From Casuarina equisetifolia (Eukaryota > Streptophyta > Magnoliopsida > Fagales > Casuarinaceae), in NCBI GenBank assembly GCA_028551475.1, contig CM052357.1, forward strand, positions 7,053,931-7,117,930: DNA of 64,000 nt, written 5' to 3'. The notes beneath the pieces were generated by a model. It did no database searches, was not told the origin of the DNA, and saw only the letters and a program-made list of their open reading frames with translations. The position numbers were made by a program, and so were the translations under genes. The number at the start of each line of letters is the position of its first letter. Positions within the stretch are counted from its first letter, which is position 1. Of this stretch, positions 38,451-51,408 are shown piece by piece.

Positions 38451-40434
38451 ACCTTCCAAGATGTGAAATTTGTGTAGATTTAGATCCATTCATGTGAAAG
38501 TGACATGTTTAAGCAGGGAAAATTTGATTAACCAAAGGCCATTTTTATTATTTTTTCGTTAGTAACCCTATGTTCTATAATAGTGCATGTGGAGATCACC
38601 TCAAAGCTTAAATGAGTACTTCATGTAAAATCTGGTGCTAAGCAAATATTATTTTACCTTAATAGTCAGTTCTGACTTTTACAAGCAAATTTATATAATT
38701 ACAAACAATCATATAAGGTATATTTAATAACTCCTTTGAAACTTATTTGCTTATTTTTTTTTAGTTGGAAATGGTTTTTTAACGCGATCAAAAGTTGGAA
38801 AAATGTTTTTCTAAGTAGACGTATGAAAAATTATTTAGTAGAATGTTGAAAAGTATTTCCTATATCTTTAAAGAAATAATTATTTAACATATTTACTTTA
38901 ATTAAAATATAAACCATGTTTATTAATCTTATAACCTAACTTCTTCATAAAATAAATGTATTACAGAAACAGAAGGATGTCAGTTACCACATAAACACAT
39001 CTTTAGTAGAATTGGACAATATCTTTTCCAATGGTAACTCAAACTTCAAAAGTTGACCGTCGAACCATTTGGGTCAAATATCCTTAATATACTTGGATAA
39101 AGGTATCTTTCAACTTAAAAGTTTTTCTTAACCATCTCAAAATTTAGGAGTTTCTCACAATGCACTGCCTAATAGAACAACCTTGTTCTCTAACCTTTTC
39201 ATTGAACCAAACATCAGATTCATAGCAGTTGGCACTATCTAATACATGTAGAATGTCCACTCCACTTATTACTTTGCAGTTGAACACAAGACTTGATCTA
39301 TTTCTATGTAATCACTTTGGCTTTCCCTTTTTCAAGACCAACCATGGAATAAAGTAATTCCCATTGATACAGAGAAGATCATGCCCGGCACTTTGAGCTG
39401 TTTTATCACCAGTAATCTTGTGGTCAGTTTTTTAGTGCACTCTCCATTGTTCCTAATCGAGCAAGCTTCTTCAATTATTTTGCCCACACCAAAAGAAGTT
39501 ATTAAATACAATGCGTCTGGAAGCTCATCCCAACTAAATGCCCACTTTTCTTTTTGAGGTCTGATTTCAATTTGGTTAATCTTGAACTTTGTTCTTCAGA
39601 TGAGTACAAGACATGGCCTAGGCGTCTTGTTCCAGTATGGTCTAAATGTGATCGTGTTTTCAATCTTTAATGTCTTTATGCCAATTGCTCTTACAGAGGA
39701 AAGCAGGCGTTATAGGAATAGTGGCAGACCATACAAAGAGAACATGCTTTGAGAATCGAAGAGCCTGATCTCATGTACCATAAATAAACTACCTCTGAAA
39801 TTCTTCATGTATGATTACAAGAAATGGCATCAAAAATCCATTTTCATAGACCAACCAGAATTGCCCCGTAGGATTTATAATTGCCTAGACCAAGCTGTAA
39901 CTATCACTCCAATTGAGTTCCTTAACTTTGTCTTCTCTTTTACTTTTCCAACTGACCCAAAAAGGCCATTTTCCAGGTCCTTGATGGGCTTATGAGGGCA
40001 GCGTAGCAATGACCAGAACTCTACTGCAGTGGCTTCGGACTTCAAAGACTAGCTTCTGACATATTCGACCCTAACAAGCTTTTACCATTTAACAAGATTC
40101 AACAAGACGGAAGATCCCCCTTGAAGAAACAATTAAAATGGCTGACATGACAACGTCTTATAAACGAGTATGGTAGCTAAACTAGAAGCAAAAAGCAATA
40201 GGCAGCTTCAGACAGACTAATATTTGCAGGTGAATACAAGCTGGTCGAATGTGCAAAAGCAAGAGTACATGAACAAGGCAGAAAAGATGGCATCTAACCA
40301 GAATTGATGGGCGATAAAAAAAATGCAAATTGCAGACCTGCACCTCGAATTCTACAAGTCACATGAAATCTCTTTTTCCTTGGAAAAAGCACAGCTCCTT
40401 CTGTAGCTATCTCAGAACTCCAAGACACAATTTC
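38451..40434. other. Intergenic DNA of unit A
   Basis: No gene was recognised. The counterpart in unit B (56503-58349) is similar throughout. Some stretches on the - strand look faintly protein-like in both copies, for example around 39150-39620, but frames are broken and no family could be named. This may be an old pseudogene or untranslated sequence downstream of the methyltransferase. Confidence 0.45.
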
Positions 40435-43400
40435 TCACTTGATGATTCCAGGTCGATTGGCTTGCACCTTGGATCTGGTCCTATGAACCTTCTTGGGTGA
40501 CTCATTAGTCAATGCGTACATCTTCACAGCAAACAATTCCTCGGGCAATCCCTATTGATCCTGATTAATACCAATTAAATGTAAGAAAACGTGATTGAAT
40601 TTATTGCACATCACTGCACACAGTTTTAATCTCTCTTTTTGAACAAGCCTTCAATTTTCACGAGAGAGAGAGGCAACAGTTCTCAAATGTATTAGTTGGT
40701 ATGTGGAATAATATCAAAGGACAATGGTATCAAACAGAAAAGTTTATGCTCTACATTTTTTTTTTTAGTTGCCATTCATAGAATCCTTAGCAATGCTTAT
40801 GCTTCTTGCTTAGTTTAACACTGAGAATATAATTATAATAAAATTAAATTTGAATAACTACCAAAGTTATAAATCAAATATATGCAGAAACACTTACTGT
40901 TGTGTAAAAGGTCAGGTGATGTAGATAATTCACATTAAAGGTTGAAGGTAACAAGTAACTTTATATCCTTGTGAACTACAGAAAAAGTAACGATTGAGTA
41001 ACTCCTCATGATTCCATTATGCTTCCCTATTATGTTACCACATCAAGATGCACTGCAAAAGGGTAAATCCAAGTGCTCTCTTAGTGCAGATGTCTCTAAA
41101 GATAAACTCCCATATCATCTTTAACTCTTTAAGCCACCTAATTTTTTATGTTCTAACATTCAGAAATGTCACATATTTCTTCTGAGATAACTCTATTTTG
41201 ATCGGGTTACAGGTTAAAGAACTGTCTCAACTGCATGTTCAATAATACTATTGAGTCCACCTGAGACTAATAAGTCATCTGTTAAGCCAGAACCACCATA
41301 AAAATCAACTACCGTTTCCCAAGAGAGAGATTTTATTCCTGGCTCTCAGCCTTTTTCCTAACAAGATCCAACTAATTCACAACCCTCAACACAAGCCAAA
41401 GTACAACATAAAATTAGTATTTTGGTCCCCCATAGTACTGCAACATCCACCTCTTCTAAGAAAATGAAATTAATATTTTCAATTGGTCTTAGAAATCGAT
41501 ATTTCTTATAATTCCACGAAAATAAATATCCCCAAGATTGAGCTTGCTGTCAACATGGAGGAAAAAAATGAAAACTCATCAAAGATAGAAAGAGATCCCA
41601 AAATATAAACCACTTTTTTATGCATATCTTTTAACTTTTTCAGGAATTGCAAACTACTAAGAATGCCTCAAAATTTGCTAAGTTACTTGGATGACGGGCC
41701 ATTAAGACTATCTTAAGATTGGGATCTATCAAACACATCCTTCAGTTTAAAATATGGTCTTTTAGTTAAGATATTCCAGATCCTTCACTATTATCCATAA
41801 GACAATACTTTGCAACCTACTCTTTTATATCTATGACCTTTGCGGAGCCACCCAACAAACGCAAACTCTGTTTCCAAAATAACAAAGAACTGTGGTGATT
41901 CAAAACATTGCATGGACAACCCTCAAACTTCTAAAAGTTGTCAAAACAGAAGATATTGACTTTCTAATAAAGAAAAAATTGAGGCATGTACAGTTACTAC
42001 TCGGTTGAGGCTGTTTCTCACCGACGCATGACTTTCTATCTTATCCCACTTTTAGTTACTTACAAAACTTCTATCAGTCACTGAATACCAACTCTTGAAC
42101 ACCTATACATCTTAGTCTTTCAAATTAATGCATTCAAAGGAAAACCCTTAAATATGGGCCACAAGCCATATAACTTTTTTTCTTTGTTTTAACTGATGAC
42201 AGAAAACCTAATCTGAGGGCTCTACAGCCAACAACGTGATATGCCATGTATTATATTAGACAGCCCCTGGCTCTTGCCTCCAAGTAGTGAAGGGGTTGAA
42301 TGAGGCCAGAATAGGTCAAAGAAAAATTAATTTAAAAGAGGTTCAATACTCCTACAAATAACTCATCAGATTATAAGGAGATCAACTCATTACTGTGAGA
42401 AACTGTTTCAGAAACCAAAAAAAAAAAAAAAAGAAAGGAAAGGAAAACAAAAAGAGTTAGAAAGAGAAAGTTTGAGAAGCTGCCGTTGTCGCAAATACAG
42501 GATAGAACAGATAAGTCTTTTGCTTCTAAACCACCTTTTGAGAGATACAAAGTAGAAAATTAGAGAGTAGATCTCATGCAACAAGTTTTTAGTGTCATTT
42601 AAGCTTGCATATGCAACAACGGAACACTACCTTTGATTTGTAAATATGAAGTCCACATTGGCTAAAGAGCTCCTTGAAGTATAAATCTGATCTGGTGATG
42701 CTTCAATCTTCATTGTCCAGCACAAATCCTAAAATCCAGTTAAATTAGCTTAGAGGTATTCAGCTTGATTCAGTAACAAATCTCAATCTCATAGGCCTAA
42801 GCAAGCAGCCAGAGATTTTTATTGAAAGATTAATAAATGCACTACACGCTAATTGTCGCAAAAAAAAGGAATTTAATTAGTCATCTGTCACACATATGCT
42901 CAGAATTTAGTAGGTCCTTCTATAGGATGAAGCACCATCCTATGAATTAGGGGTACAAGAGTTGCTGAGCTGTTCAATTTTGGTCAACGTTAATAGTAGT
43001 CCAGTGCTACACAACTCCCTAGCAAAAGAGGAGATTTGAAACTTTGTGGAATAAAAAGAAATATGATATGGAATACTTCCTAATCATATTAGTTCTGAGG
43101 AAATTTTATCTTCAGCATCTTTCAAAAAAAAATCACATTTTATTTTATAGGAAGAATTTCTCATGGAGTTTCCTTTTCAGTTTACCATTTGTTTTTAGAG
43201 TCAAATTCTGAAAAAAAAAAAAAAGAATTAGGACATTTGAGGCTGTACTATTTCCAATCAATATGGCATATGGGTTTGGATCCTTTAAGTGTGCTTATGC
43301 CTAGAAAACAAACCTAAATAGAGAATCAAAAGTAAGGCTTGTGATAGAGTGACAGCTTTTGGTTGATATAAATGATCTGAAAGAGAGCCTTTCTACTCCT

Positions 43401-46400
43401 AAAATCCTTCATGTCTTTTTCATCTTCAACATAAGATTGGGAGTTTTGTTTGCTACCCTCTTCCTTATTTTCCATTTAGTCAGTAACAACACATTTATGG
43501 ATTTCGTCTTTTAAGTGTCAATCATTATCTTATTTCTCTGTCTTGCTTTCATTACCCTAAGTGTCACACCATATTGTGTCTTTAACATTCTTGGACCTCA
43601 GTTAAGAAACACTAATAGATACCAAAAACTTAATTAGGAATGACAAGTTCATCAAAAATGACAACCAAAAACAGAAAAAAAAAAAAGAACGATTTTGTGA
43701 AAACTTAAATTTGTATACTTGCATAAGTGACTTGTCCAAGAGCAATACCATAGAGAGCTTACGCTCACATGACTAGATGCCATACACGCTTCCGTGTAGA
43801 ACCTTTTCAAGGTTGTCATTAGTAAGAAGACACACCCAAAGCCCATGCCAGTGAGAGAACCTACCTCATCTTTCTTTCGTTTTAGCTCTTGAAATTGACT
43901 CATCATAGATTGATAAACCTTTAAAAATTATGAGGAGATAGCAGCTCTAAAATTCGAAGGATACTTCTTCGGTGTCATGATGAGATGGCCACTGGAGAAA
44001 TTCAATTCACTTCCTTGATCCGTGTTTTTATTTTTACTTCTTACGTAGGCTGATTGAGATCTTTTCTTTCAGTACCTTTGAAGAATGAAGAATAAAGACA
44101 AACATAATGGGCATAGGGGCATGGTGGCTGCAGGACCACAGCTGTTTCTCGCCTTTATCAGGACTACAATCTCAAGAAGACCCCATTAGATCTAAGATTT
44201 TGGGGCTTATTACCATATGACTTTGACCTCCAACATCACTCTTTATCTAATAAAAAGCTCCACATGTACTTTGTCCTCCTTGTTTTAATATTTAGAAGAA
44301 TATATACACTTGGTAACTTGCATGGATATTAAGTTGGAAACTACCCATCAAGCTTGTTAAACCCCAGGCTTTGCAAAAGTCACTAGATGTTTTTTTTGAA
44401 TCCGTCCTTCCAAATGAAATAGACCCAACCCTTTTGGTTTGGTGGGTCTAATTTGAAGATATTATCAATCGACTTCGTCCAGAGATGTTGCAAAACAGAC
44501 CAGGTCCAGAGTGGAAAGTGAGATCCACGCAAAGTGAAATAGAGTCTAGCACTAATGTTGACTGGGTACTCTAGAAACTTAATCTAGATCATCACTCCCC
44601 AGCTATACCAGAACAACTGGACAGACAACATATCTTCACTAAATCACAACTCTGCCAAGCCAATGCCATCCCTTCAACATATTTCCATTAAATCACATGG
44701 ATTCAAAGCCATTGACATCACCGCCAATCACAATCCCACTAATCTTTCCTTTCCATTTGGCTTCCTTTCTCACAGCTGCAGAGCACCTAGGACATGATCT
44801 ATCCACAACGTAACAGACACAATGCTTACTCGTTCTATCAATACTCAAGTTTTATTTGTTCATTAGAACCAGTTTTGGTTCCAATCATTGGAAAACAGAC
44901 ATCGTTGCCCTGGTACGTTTTGCCAAAACCTCGTTTAATTCAAGCAAGTTCGGTGCTGCAAAGTTTGGTAATTTACTTCTAATGTTCAACTTTGTCTTTC
45001 CTTCGGATTGCTTGAATTTTTTTTTTTTTCCCCCCCGTCCTTTAGAGTACAATGTCCAGGGGAAAGTTTAGTTATAAATATATATATATATATATATATA
45101 ATGAAATCTATGAGTTGCTTGAAATCAAGACACTCTTCTTTTGACAACCACAGAAGCCGTACAGATGAAATGGCATCCTCTTGGAGCTTGAAGGGTGCAA
45201 AGAAAGCCACTGCATCATAAAACAACCTTGACGAATATAAAGAGAGAATAAAACGGGAAGCATACCACTTCTTGCTATATTCTCCTTCAAGACAAAAAAC
45301 CCACCAGGTTTAAGGCCAGGCTGGAAGTAACATAAATCTTAGTTACCGCCAAATTACAGTAGCTACAGAAGATCACTAGAATATTCACAATGTCAGACAT
45401 GTGAAAAAATACAGTATAAGAGTATAGGTTGCAGCACAGATACAAGGTCTTCAACAAAAAAACTCCAAGAAAATGCATAAAACTAAGAGGGAAAATCCAA
45501 TTTTCAAAACCTACAAACAAAAAAAAAAAGTGAAATTTTCCCACCAAAGTTTTGAATATTCATCAAAAGTGAGCAAATGAAAGCTAAGAAAGCTCGAGAT
45601 CTTCTTGGCACAAAAATAACAAGAATTCACCGCCTAATACTATAAAAACAGTAGAAGAGAAAATAGGTTACACAACTTGATCGGTTATCACTATATAACA
45701 TTGTGTAATTGCTGCCCAGACAGAACCACAGATAATCTTTTTTCAACTCTGCTTCTTTGGAGAAGGAAAACGGTATATAGTGTAGCAAACCTATGCGGTG
45801 AATTACAACAGTGAAACTAGCAGAATCATAAGAACATTTAAAACAGAGAAAGCATGAGAACATCACTTCAGTAATCAGTTCCGCAGTACAGCAAATCAAA
45901 GTTCTTGGTTATGTTGCAATACTAGTAACAATTGCAGGAAAATTTAGGGTTACAAAAACATAGAACTAGCATTTAGTCCCTTGTGAAGTAATATGGCCAC
46001 GGAGGCAATCATGTCCACGAAAAGAGTTCACATTTATCAAGCTTAAACAAGGCCATCTTCATGGCATTCACCAAATCATTATCCAATGTAAAGGGCAGTC
46101 AAGTATTAGGAGAAAGATTAGAGACAAAGAAAAAGTACAGATACAGAGTGTTAAACAAAATTCAGAGGTGTAGTATACAGCAGTGTATTATAGTCACAGA
46201 AATGTAAAATCTGAGACTTTTGAGCTTGAATCGATAGTAGCCAATAATCTTGCACTTCATTCTTCCTGCTCAACATTCCACTATCTAAAGTAAAAAAGAC
46301 TTCTAAATGTTTTTGCTTCTAATAAATCCAATATAATAACATACACTCGACATGTCTTAAACACCACAACTTTACCCTCCACTGTTTCTCACAGGTAAAG

Positions 46401-49400
46401 GAAGTGACATCTTTAAAGAATGAAATTACCTTAGCTCTCTTAAAGAATGTTACAAAGTCATCATCTGTGAGATGCCCAATGCACCATTGAACCCATATAA
46501 CATCATATCTTCCTGCAGCGGGAGTGAATTCCTAAGACAAGGCAGGAAACTTCCATTAAAATTTGCGAGAGATTCATGCCAAAAGAGTGTTTATATGTAC
46601 AGAAAAACTACAAGAAGCTATAAAGATCAAATGCAAATTATCACGAATTCACATCATTTTCTTTCTTTTTTTTCTATACCACTTAAAAGAATGAGTTGCA
46701 ATAACTACTCTAGACAGCCAAGGGAAATTTAAAGATAATAGCGAAACTTTTTTTTGTATAAAAAAAAGAACTATTTTACATTTTTTGCTTTCAAATGACA
46801 TTATCTCATTGATTGCAGAACTTCAACATTCACTTACTTATAAACAGAAATCAAAACCGGTTTTTGAATGTCTTAAACAGGAGCTACAGCATCTTTAATG
46901 ATTTATTCTTCCATTTATTTACACCTTTCTGATGCAAAGGTTAATTACCAAAAACAGAAAGGGACAAACAATTACTAAAGCATAATTATGTATTCAATTT
47001 ACCTCTTTTAGTTAATTATTATTATGGTAACTTCAGGGATTCATTATACAAGAAGACTATCAATTTGGAAACATTTTTTTCATTTTCTTTTCTTTGGAGG
47101 GGATAAGTCATTTGCAAAGTTGCTCCGTTATGCTCACTATCGTGTTTGGGTTGCAGAGGAACGAACATCTTCTAATGTTGTAGAAAGATCCAACCAAGAC
47201 ATCAAAAAATTCATCCTTAGAAGACTGATGCTTGGATGGTGCACTTATCTCCCTGAAATCAGAATGGTCCCAATATTTATTGATTCATGACCAATTTGTA
47301 TTTTCTTTTTCTTCTAGTTTTTTTCTGTTTGTGCCCAGCTGATGTACTTGGGTGGCGTCCCCTTTCCACTGTTTAACGATTTGACCCATTGTAGAAAAAG
47401 AAGCATTATGCAAGAGAAAGTTTTTCATTCAAGTAAATCAATCAATAAAGAATTATTTATAATTTAGTTCCATGTGACAACCAACTGTTCCACAAAATGC
47501 TTTCTAGTAAGTTTGACAACACCTATAGAAATAAAAAAGAAAAAAGCAACAGTTATGTCCTTACATGGTAACTTACAGGTTCAGGCCTACATATTAGGTA
47601 ATGTTTAAGGCAATTTTTGCTTTATTATCAAAAATATAATTCCTCATAGAAGCCATTTGCCAAAAAATCAAGAATTGTACCTATGCTCATTTATACAGAT
47701 ATTTTGTACTTCAGTTCATTACCTGGAGAGGTACACAAAAAAATTTGTGGCTTTGTGCATATCTGAGGACATCTGATTTTCAGGAGCCAAATTTGCCCGG
47801 GCCTCCTCTAAGAAATGTGATACAGGTTCAAGAAGATCAACTTGGATGTCAGGGGAAAAAATATCGGATCAAATATGGTCAACGAGCTAAATCACATATT
47901 TCAAATCTTGGATGGGCTACATCAGATAAAAAATTCATATAGGCATCAAGTAAGTGAGACAACCACAAGCCTCAGTATCTGATAAATCCCCCCAAAAACA
48001 TAAGATGCGACCTGACCAGCATCAACCATGGCCAAAGATCATAGTATCCAAATAAAATAATAGAAGATGGAGTGTCCATGTTGTATAGGTCATGATATCC
48101 TGTTTCAAACGAAGACAGCCCTCAATAGGACAAAAGATGTAGGAATATGTAAGGATTTTGTCAACCAGGATACACAGGAGCCGCATGGAGAATGTATTCA
48201 TAGAAGGTGGACCCAGAAAAATAGTAAATGAAGATATAAAACAAATCACAGAGAGTCATTCTTTCACAAAGAGAATAAGGCGGAAAGGAAGTTGAAATAC
48301 TAAAAGCCTTGCTAGCAAAGTGCAACCTTTTGTGCCATAAAGAGTGACCAAAGCCGAGAAGTACTAAAAACAACATTCTTGTGTGTTTTTCTAATGATAA
48401 GGTTGAGGTCAATAGAGTCATCCCTAAAGATCCAATTGGAAGTAATAAAAAGTGCACTGATCCAAGGGGCTGTGGAGATCCTACAAATGCACAAACAAAA
48501 CAAAAAAAGAATAAAAACATTTAGTTTCTCCAATTTACTGTTTCTGTTTACTCAGACACTTGCTTCACACACACAGGTTGGCACAACACAACAAGCTTGG
48601 CCATGGGCATGGCAACTGACACAAAAATAGTCAAAAATAACATAAACTGACACCTACACAGTGATATAAAGTGAGTACGTGTCCTAGAATCATCTTGCCA
48701 CTGATAATGCTTGCCAAACAAATAACAATAATAGAAAAGAAGTAAAGGAACTATAAATAGATAAAAAGTAATTAGATTATATAGAATATAAAACTCATGT
48801 ACCCTTCAATAAAGAAGCTCGCTGTGAAAGCTACAAGGAGAGAAGGATGTTTAAAAAGAGATGTTCTTTATGGTGCTGGTCTACCACGGAACCTCAGTAT
48901 GACAAAGAGGTTACCATGGCAGAGGATTTTTTTTAATTAATGTCCATGAATTTTCTACGCAGAATAGCTCAAGGAAATAGAGTGCTTTTAGCCTGCAGCA
49001 TAACCACAAGTCGCCTTCTGATAACATATGGTCATTCTTACCCAAATCAAGCTTAGTCCTCAACAAAGCCCCATGAAAGAGATGCGATGACTTCCACATC
49101 ACACAAGATTGTAGTCAAAAGCAGTAGATTAAAGAACCCTACACAGTGCGTACATTCAATCATCAAATGACATCTTCTATGAAGGGAGGTTAGAGAAGCA
49201 TGGAAGTTATATTGTCTGCAGAACCATCCATGGTGCTTCACACCTAGTGTTTGATGCAAGGAAAACAACCACGTTTGAGGGCAGAGCTTCTTTGTATATA
49301 ATTAAGCTGACATTCTTTATTCCAATGCTCTTCCAACCCAATCTCTTTCGAACACTTTCTAGGTTCCTACAATCGCTTCACTTGTGAGACCTGACTTATC

Positions 49401-50456
49401 TTCTCCAATTTCTTCTTCTTAATTTATTTTCTTTCTCCTTTTCTCTTTCATACGGTTCATTTTGTACAGCCCCATGTGATTTGGTTTCTCTTTTACTTAT
49501 GATCAGTTATTTATTATGTGAAAAATAATGGGATTTATTTTGCAATGATCAAAAACAGGTAGTGATGTACAGTAACTTGCAGCTACGGATTGCATTCATT
49601 CTAATCCAATCACATTATAGACAATTTAAACCATCCAGTATTAGTCAAAGCTTTAGTAAGACCAGACTATCAGAGTAATTGCACAAGTGGATATTTTTTA
49701 GAGATAAGGAAATGACCTGACCTCATTAAAATACCTTATGAGAAGATTTTTGGTAACTCTCCCAATGCCAGAGCCACAATCCGCAGCACCAACTCTTTGG
49801 TAATTTTGCATTGCCAACAAAACAATAGCACAAGTGCCACACATATGTGATCTTTGAACTTAATATCAAGGGATATATACAAATTGCAATGAACCATAAT
49901 TATCAAACTTGGAACCCGTGCATACACAGAGAAAGAGAGAGTTGATACCAAGAGCAACGAGGTGCGCGTCTGTGCCAGCATTGAGGAATCTCTCAGACAA
50001 AAGCGTATTGAGAAAAGCTTCGCTACCCTGAATATCCGGCTCATTCACATGCCCATACCCTCCCAGGACCCCATCCACCGATGCCTCCACGCCCTTCTCT
50101 TATACAAGAAGACAAACCCATTCAAGCACACCGAGACTTTTCCAAAGGAATCACAAACATGGAGAGGAAAGAAAAAAAAAAGAGTAGAGGAGTTATGTCA
50201 GCTAAGATGTAGTACATACTTGCCAATATCCAACGCCCTGGCGATACCACTCTGTCTTCCTGCTTTGATCACCGGCCTGTTCACTCCACATCTCCTCGGC
50301 GTTCTTGAATTCGCGGCCATCGGAATCCGACCCTCCGACCTCCACTCTGTAGGCTGTCGCTGGTGCCGGCAACCTTACCTTCGGAGTTTGGAGGGAAACG
50401 AAACAAAATCCGCTGCGAGGGAGGCAAGGAGTGGGAGAACAAAGGAATTCTCCCAT
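40435..50456 (-). pseudogene. NTMT1: Alpha-N-terminal protein methyltransferase (NTMT1-like), copy A, disabled
   Basis: NTMT enzymes use SAM to methylate the alpha-amine of proteins starting X-Pro-Lys after Met removal. Exons on - read as 50456-50220, 50093-49949, 49780-49722, 47841-47723, 46531-46430, 45320-45266, 42728-42631 and 40560-40435, about 313 residues if repaired. SAM motif I DCGSGIGR is in exon 3, WVQWCIGHLTDDDF in exon 5, KPGGFFVLKEN in exon 6, and the plant C-terminal tail MYALTNESPKKVHRTRSK in exon 8. There are five lesions. The exon 3 acceptor reads GG instead of AG (49782-49781). The exon 4 acceptor reads AA before GTTGAT (47843-47842). One base is missing in a T run of exon 4 (47737-47743). 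TGA replaces the Arg codon CGA in exon 7 (42705-42703). TAG replaces Lys in exon 8 (40554-40552). Both nonsense sites are sense codons in copy B. Exon 1 has an unusual 5' extension before the common EVGGSDSDGREF start. Confidence 0.9.
45075..45101. repeat. (TA)n microsatellite in methyltransferase intron 6, copy A
   Basis: An uninterrupted TA run of about 13 units. The same run exists in copy B at about 63065-63080 but is shorter and followed by an A tract, so this locus has diverged by slippage since the duplication. Confidence 0.85.
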
Positions 50457-51408
50457 TGTGTTTTGCGTAAAGCGGGAAAAAAATAAAAATAAAATAAACT
50501 TCCACTAATTAATTTTTTTAAAACAATACTATTGTTCTTCCCCACCTCCTTTTCTTTTTAATAATATATACAAAACGGGAAAAGAATACATATAAAATTA
50601 AAAAAAAATGACTCATTTAGTAGAGTCATAGCTAAAGGAATTAACATTTTAGGAGACCTTGTCACAAATATTTACATGAAGTAGACACAAAATATGTGTA
50701 CCAAAATTATTGAATAAAAATACTTGTTTTCTTTTTAAGTAAGTAATTGCTTTTGAGCAAATAATTCATCTTCATTTTAACAATAATATTGTTTTTAATT
50801 ACTGTCAAAACAACTTTTCTTACCAATTATAAATAGAATTTGCGTAAAAACCTGAAATTATTACGGTTCAGAAGATTTTAATTATCAATTCTTTCAAAAG
50901 TTGACAAGCACTAAGTTCAGTTCGAAATAAACATTGGAAAGATTGATTTGGTTGCAGCTTTGAAGGTCAGGCTTTGGTGATGGGATGTGAAGAAAGTTTG
51001 GGAGTTAAGTATAGAGTTAGCTAAGTATGATGTGGGACGCACGGTGGAATTGTTTCCCCTGGTAAATGTTGTTCGTTTCTTCCCACTAAAGACTGCACCA
51101 CGTCATGCGACATATTCCCCTCCAACAGATGCTATTAATGCAAAAGGTTAGCAAATTATCTATTCAACTTGTATTCACTCATCCTTCCTAATTAAGTCTA
51201 TAAATATAAAGAATAAGTCCAAATCTAATAAAATATAACATTAAAGGAAGTTAACTCTATAAATATAACTATGCAAAAGATGAGCATGTGAAAAGGGAGT
51301 TATGGCTAACCCTTTTATTGAACAAAAGAGGAAAACAAAAAACAAAAACAAAAAGAAACACTTGGCATTCTTCATCTTTCTCATCATCATAGTTTTTGCA
51401 ATATCTTT
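50457..51408. other. Spacer between the 5' end of NTMT copy A and the 3' end of the LRR receptor-like protein gene
   Basis: The two flanking genes are both on -, so this contains the upstream region of the methyltransferase and the 3' flank of the receptor-like protein gene. It is AT-rich with no recognisable feature. An 80-codon + frame at 51302-51544 overlaps the receptor gene's 3' end and is not convincing. Confidence 0.45.

Noticed and set aside
47024..47290. 88-codon frame on + inside a methyltransferase intron
   Set aside because: It lies in intron 4 on the opposite strand of a supported gene, with no known relatives.
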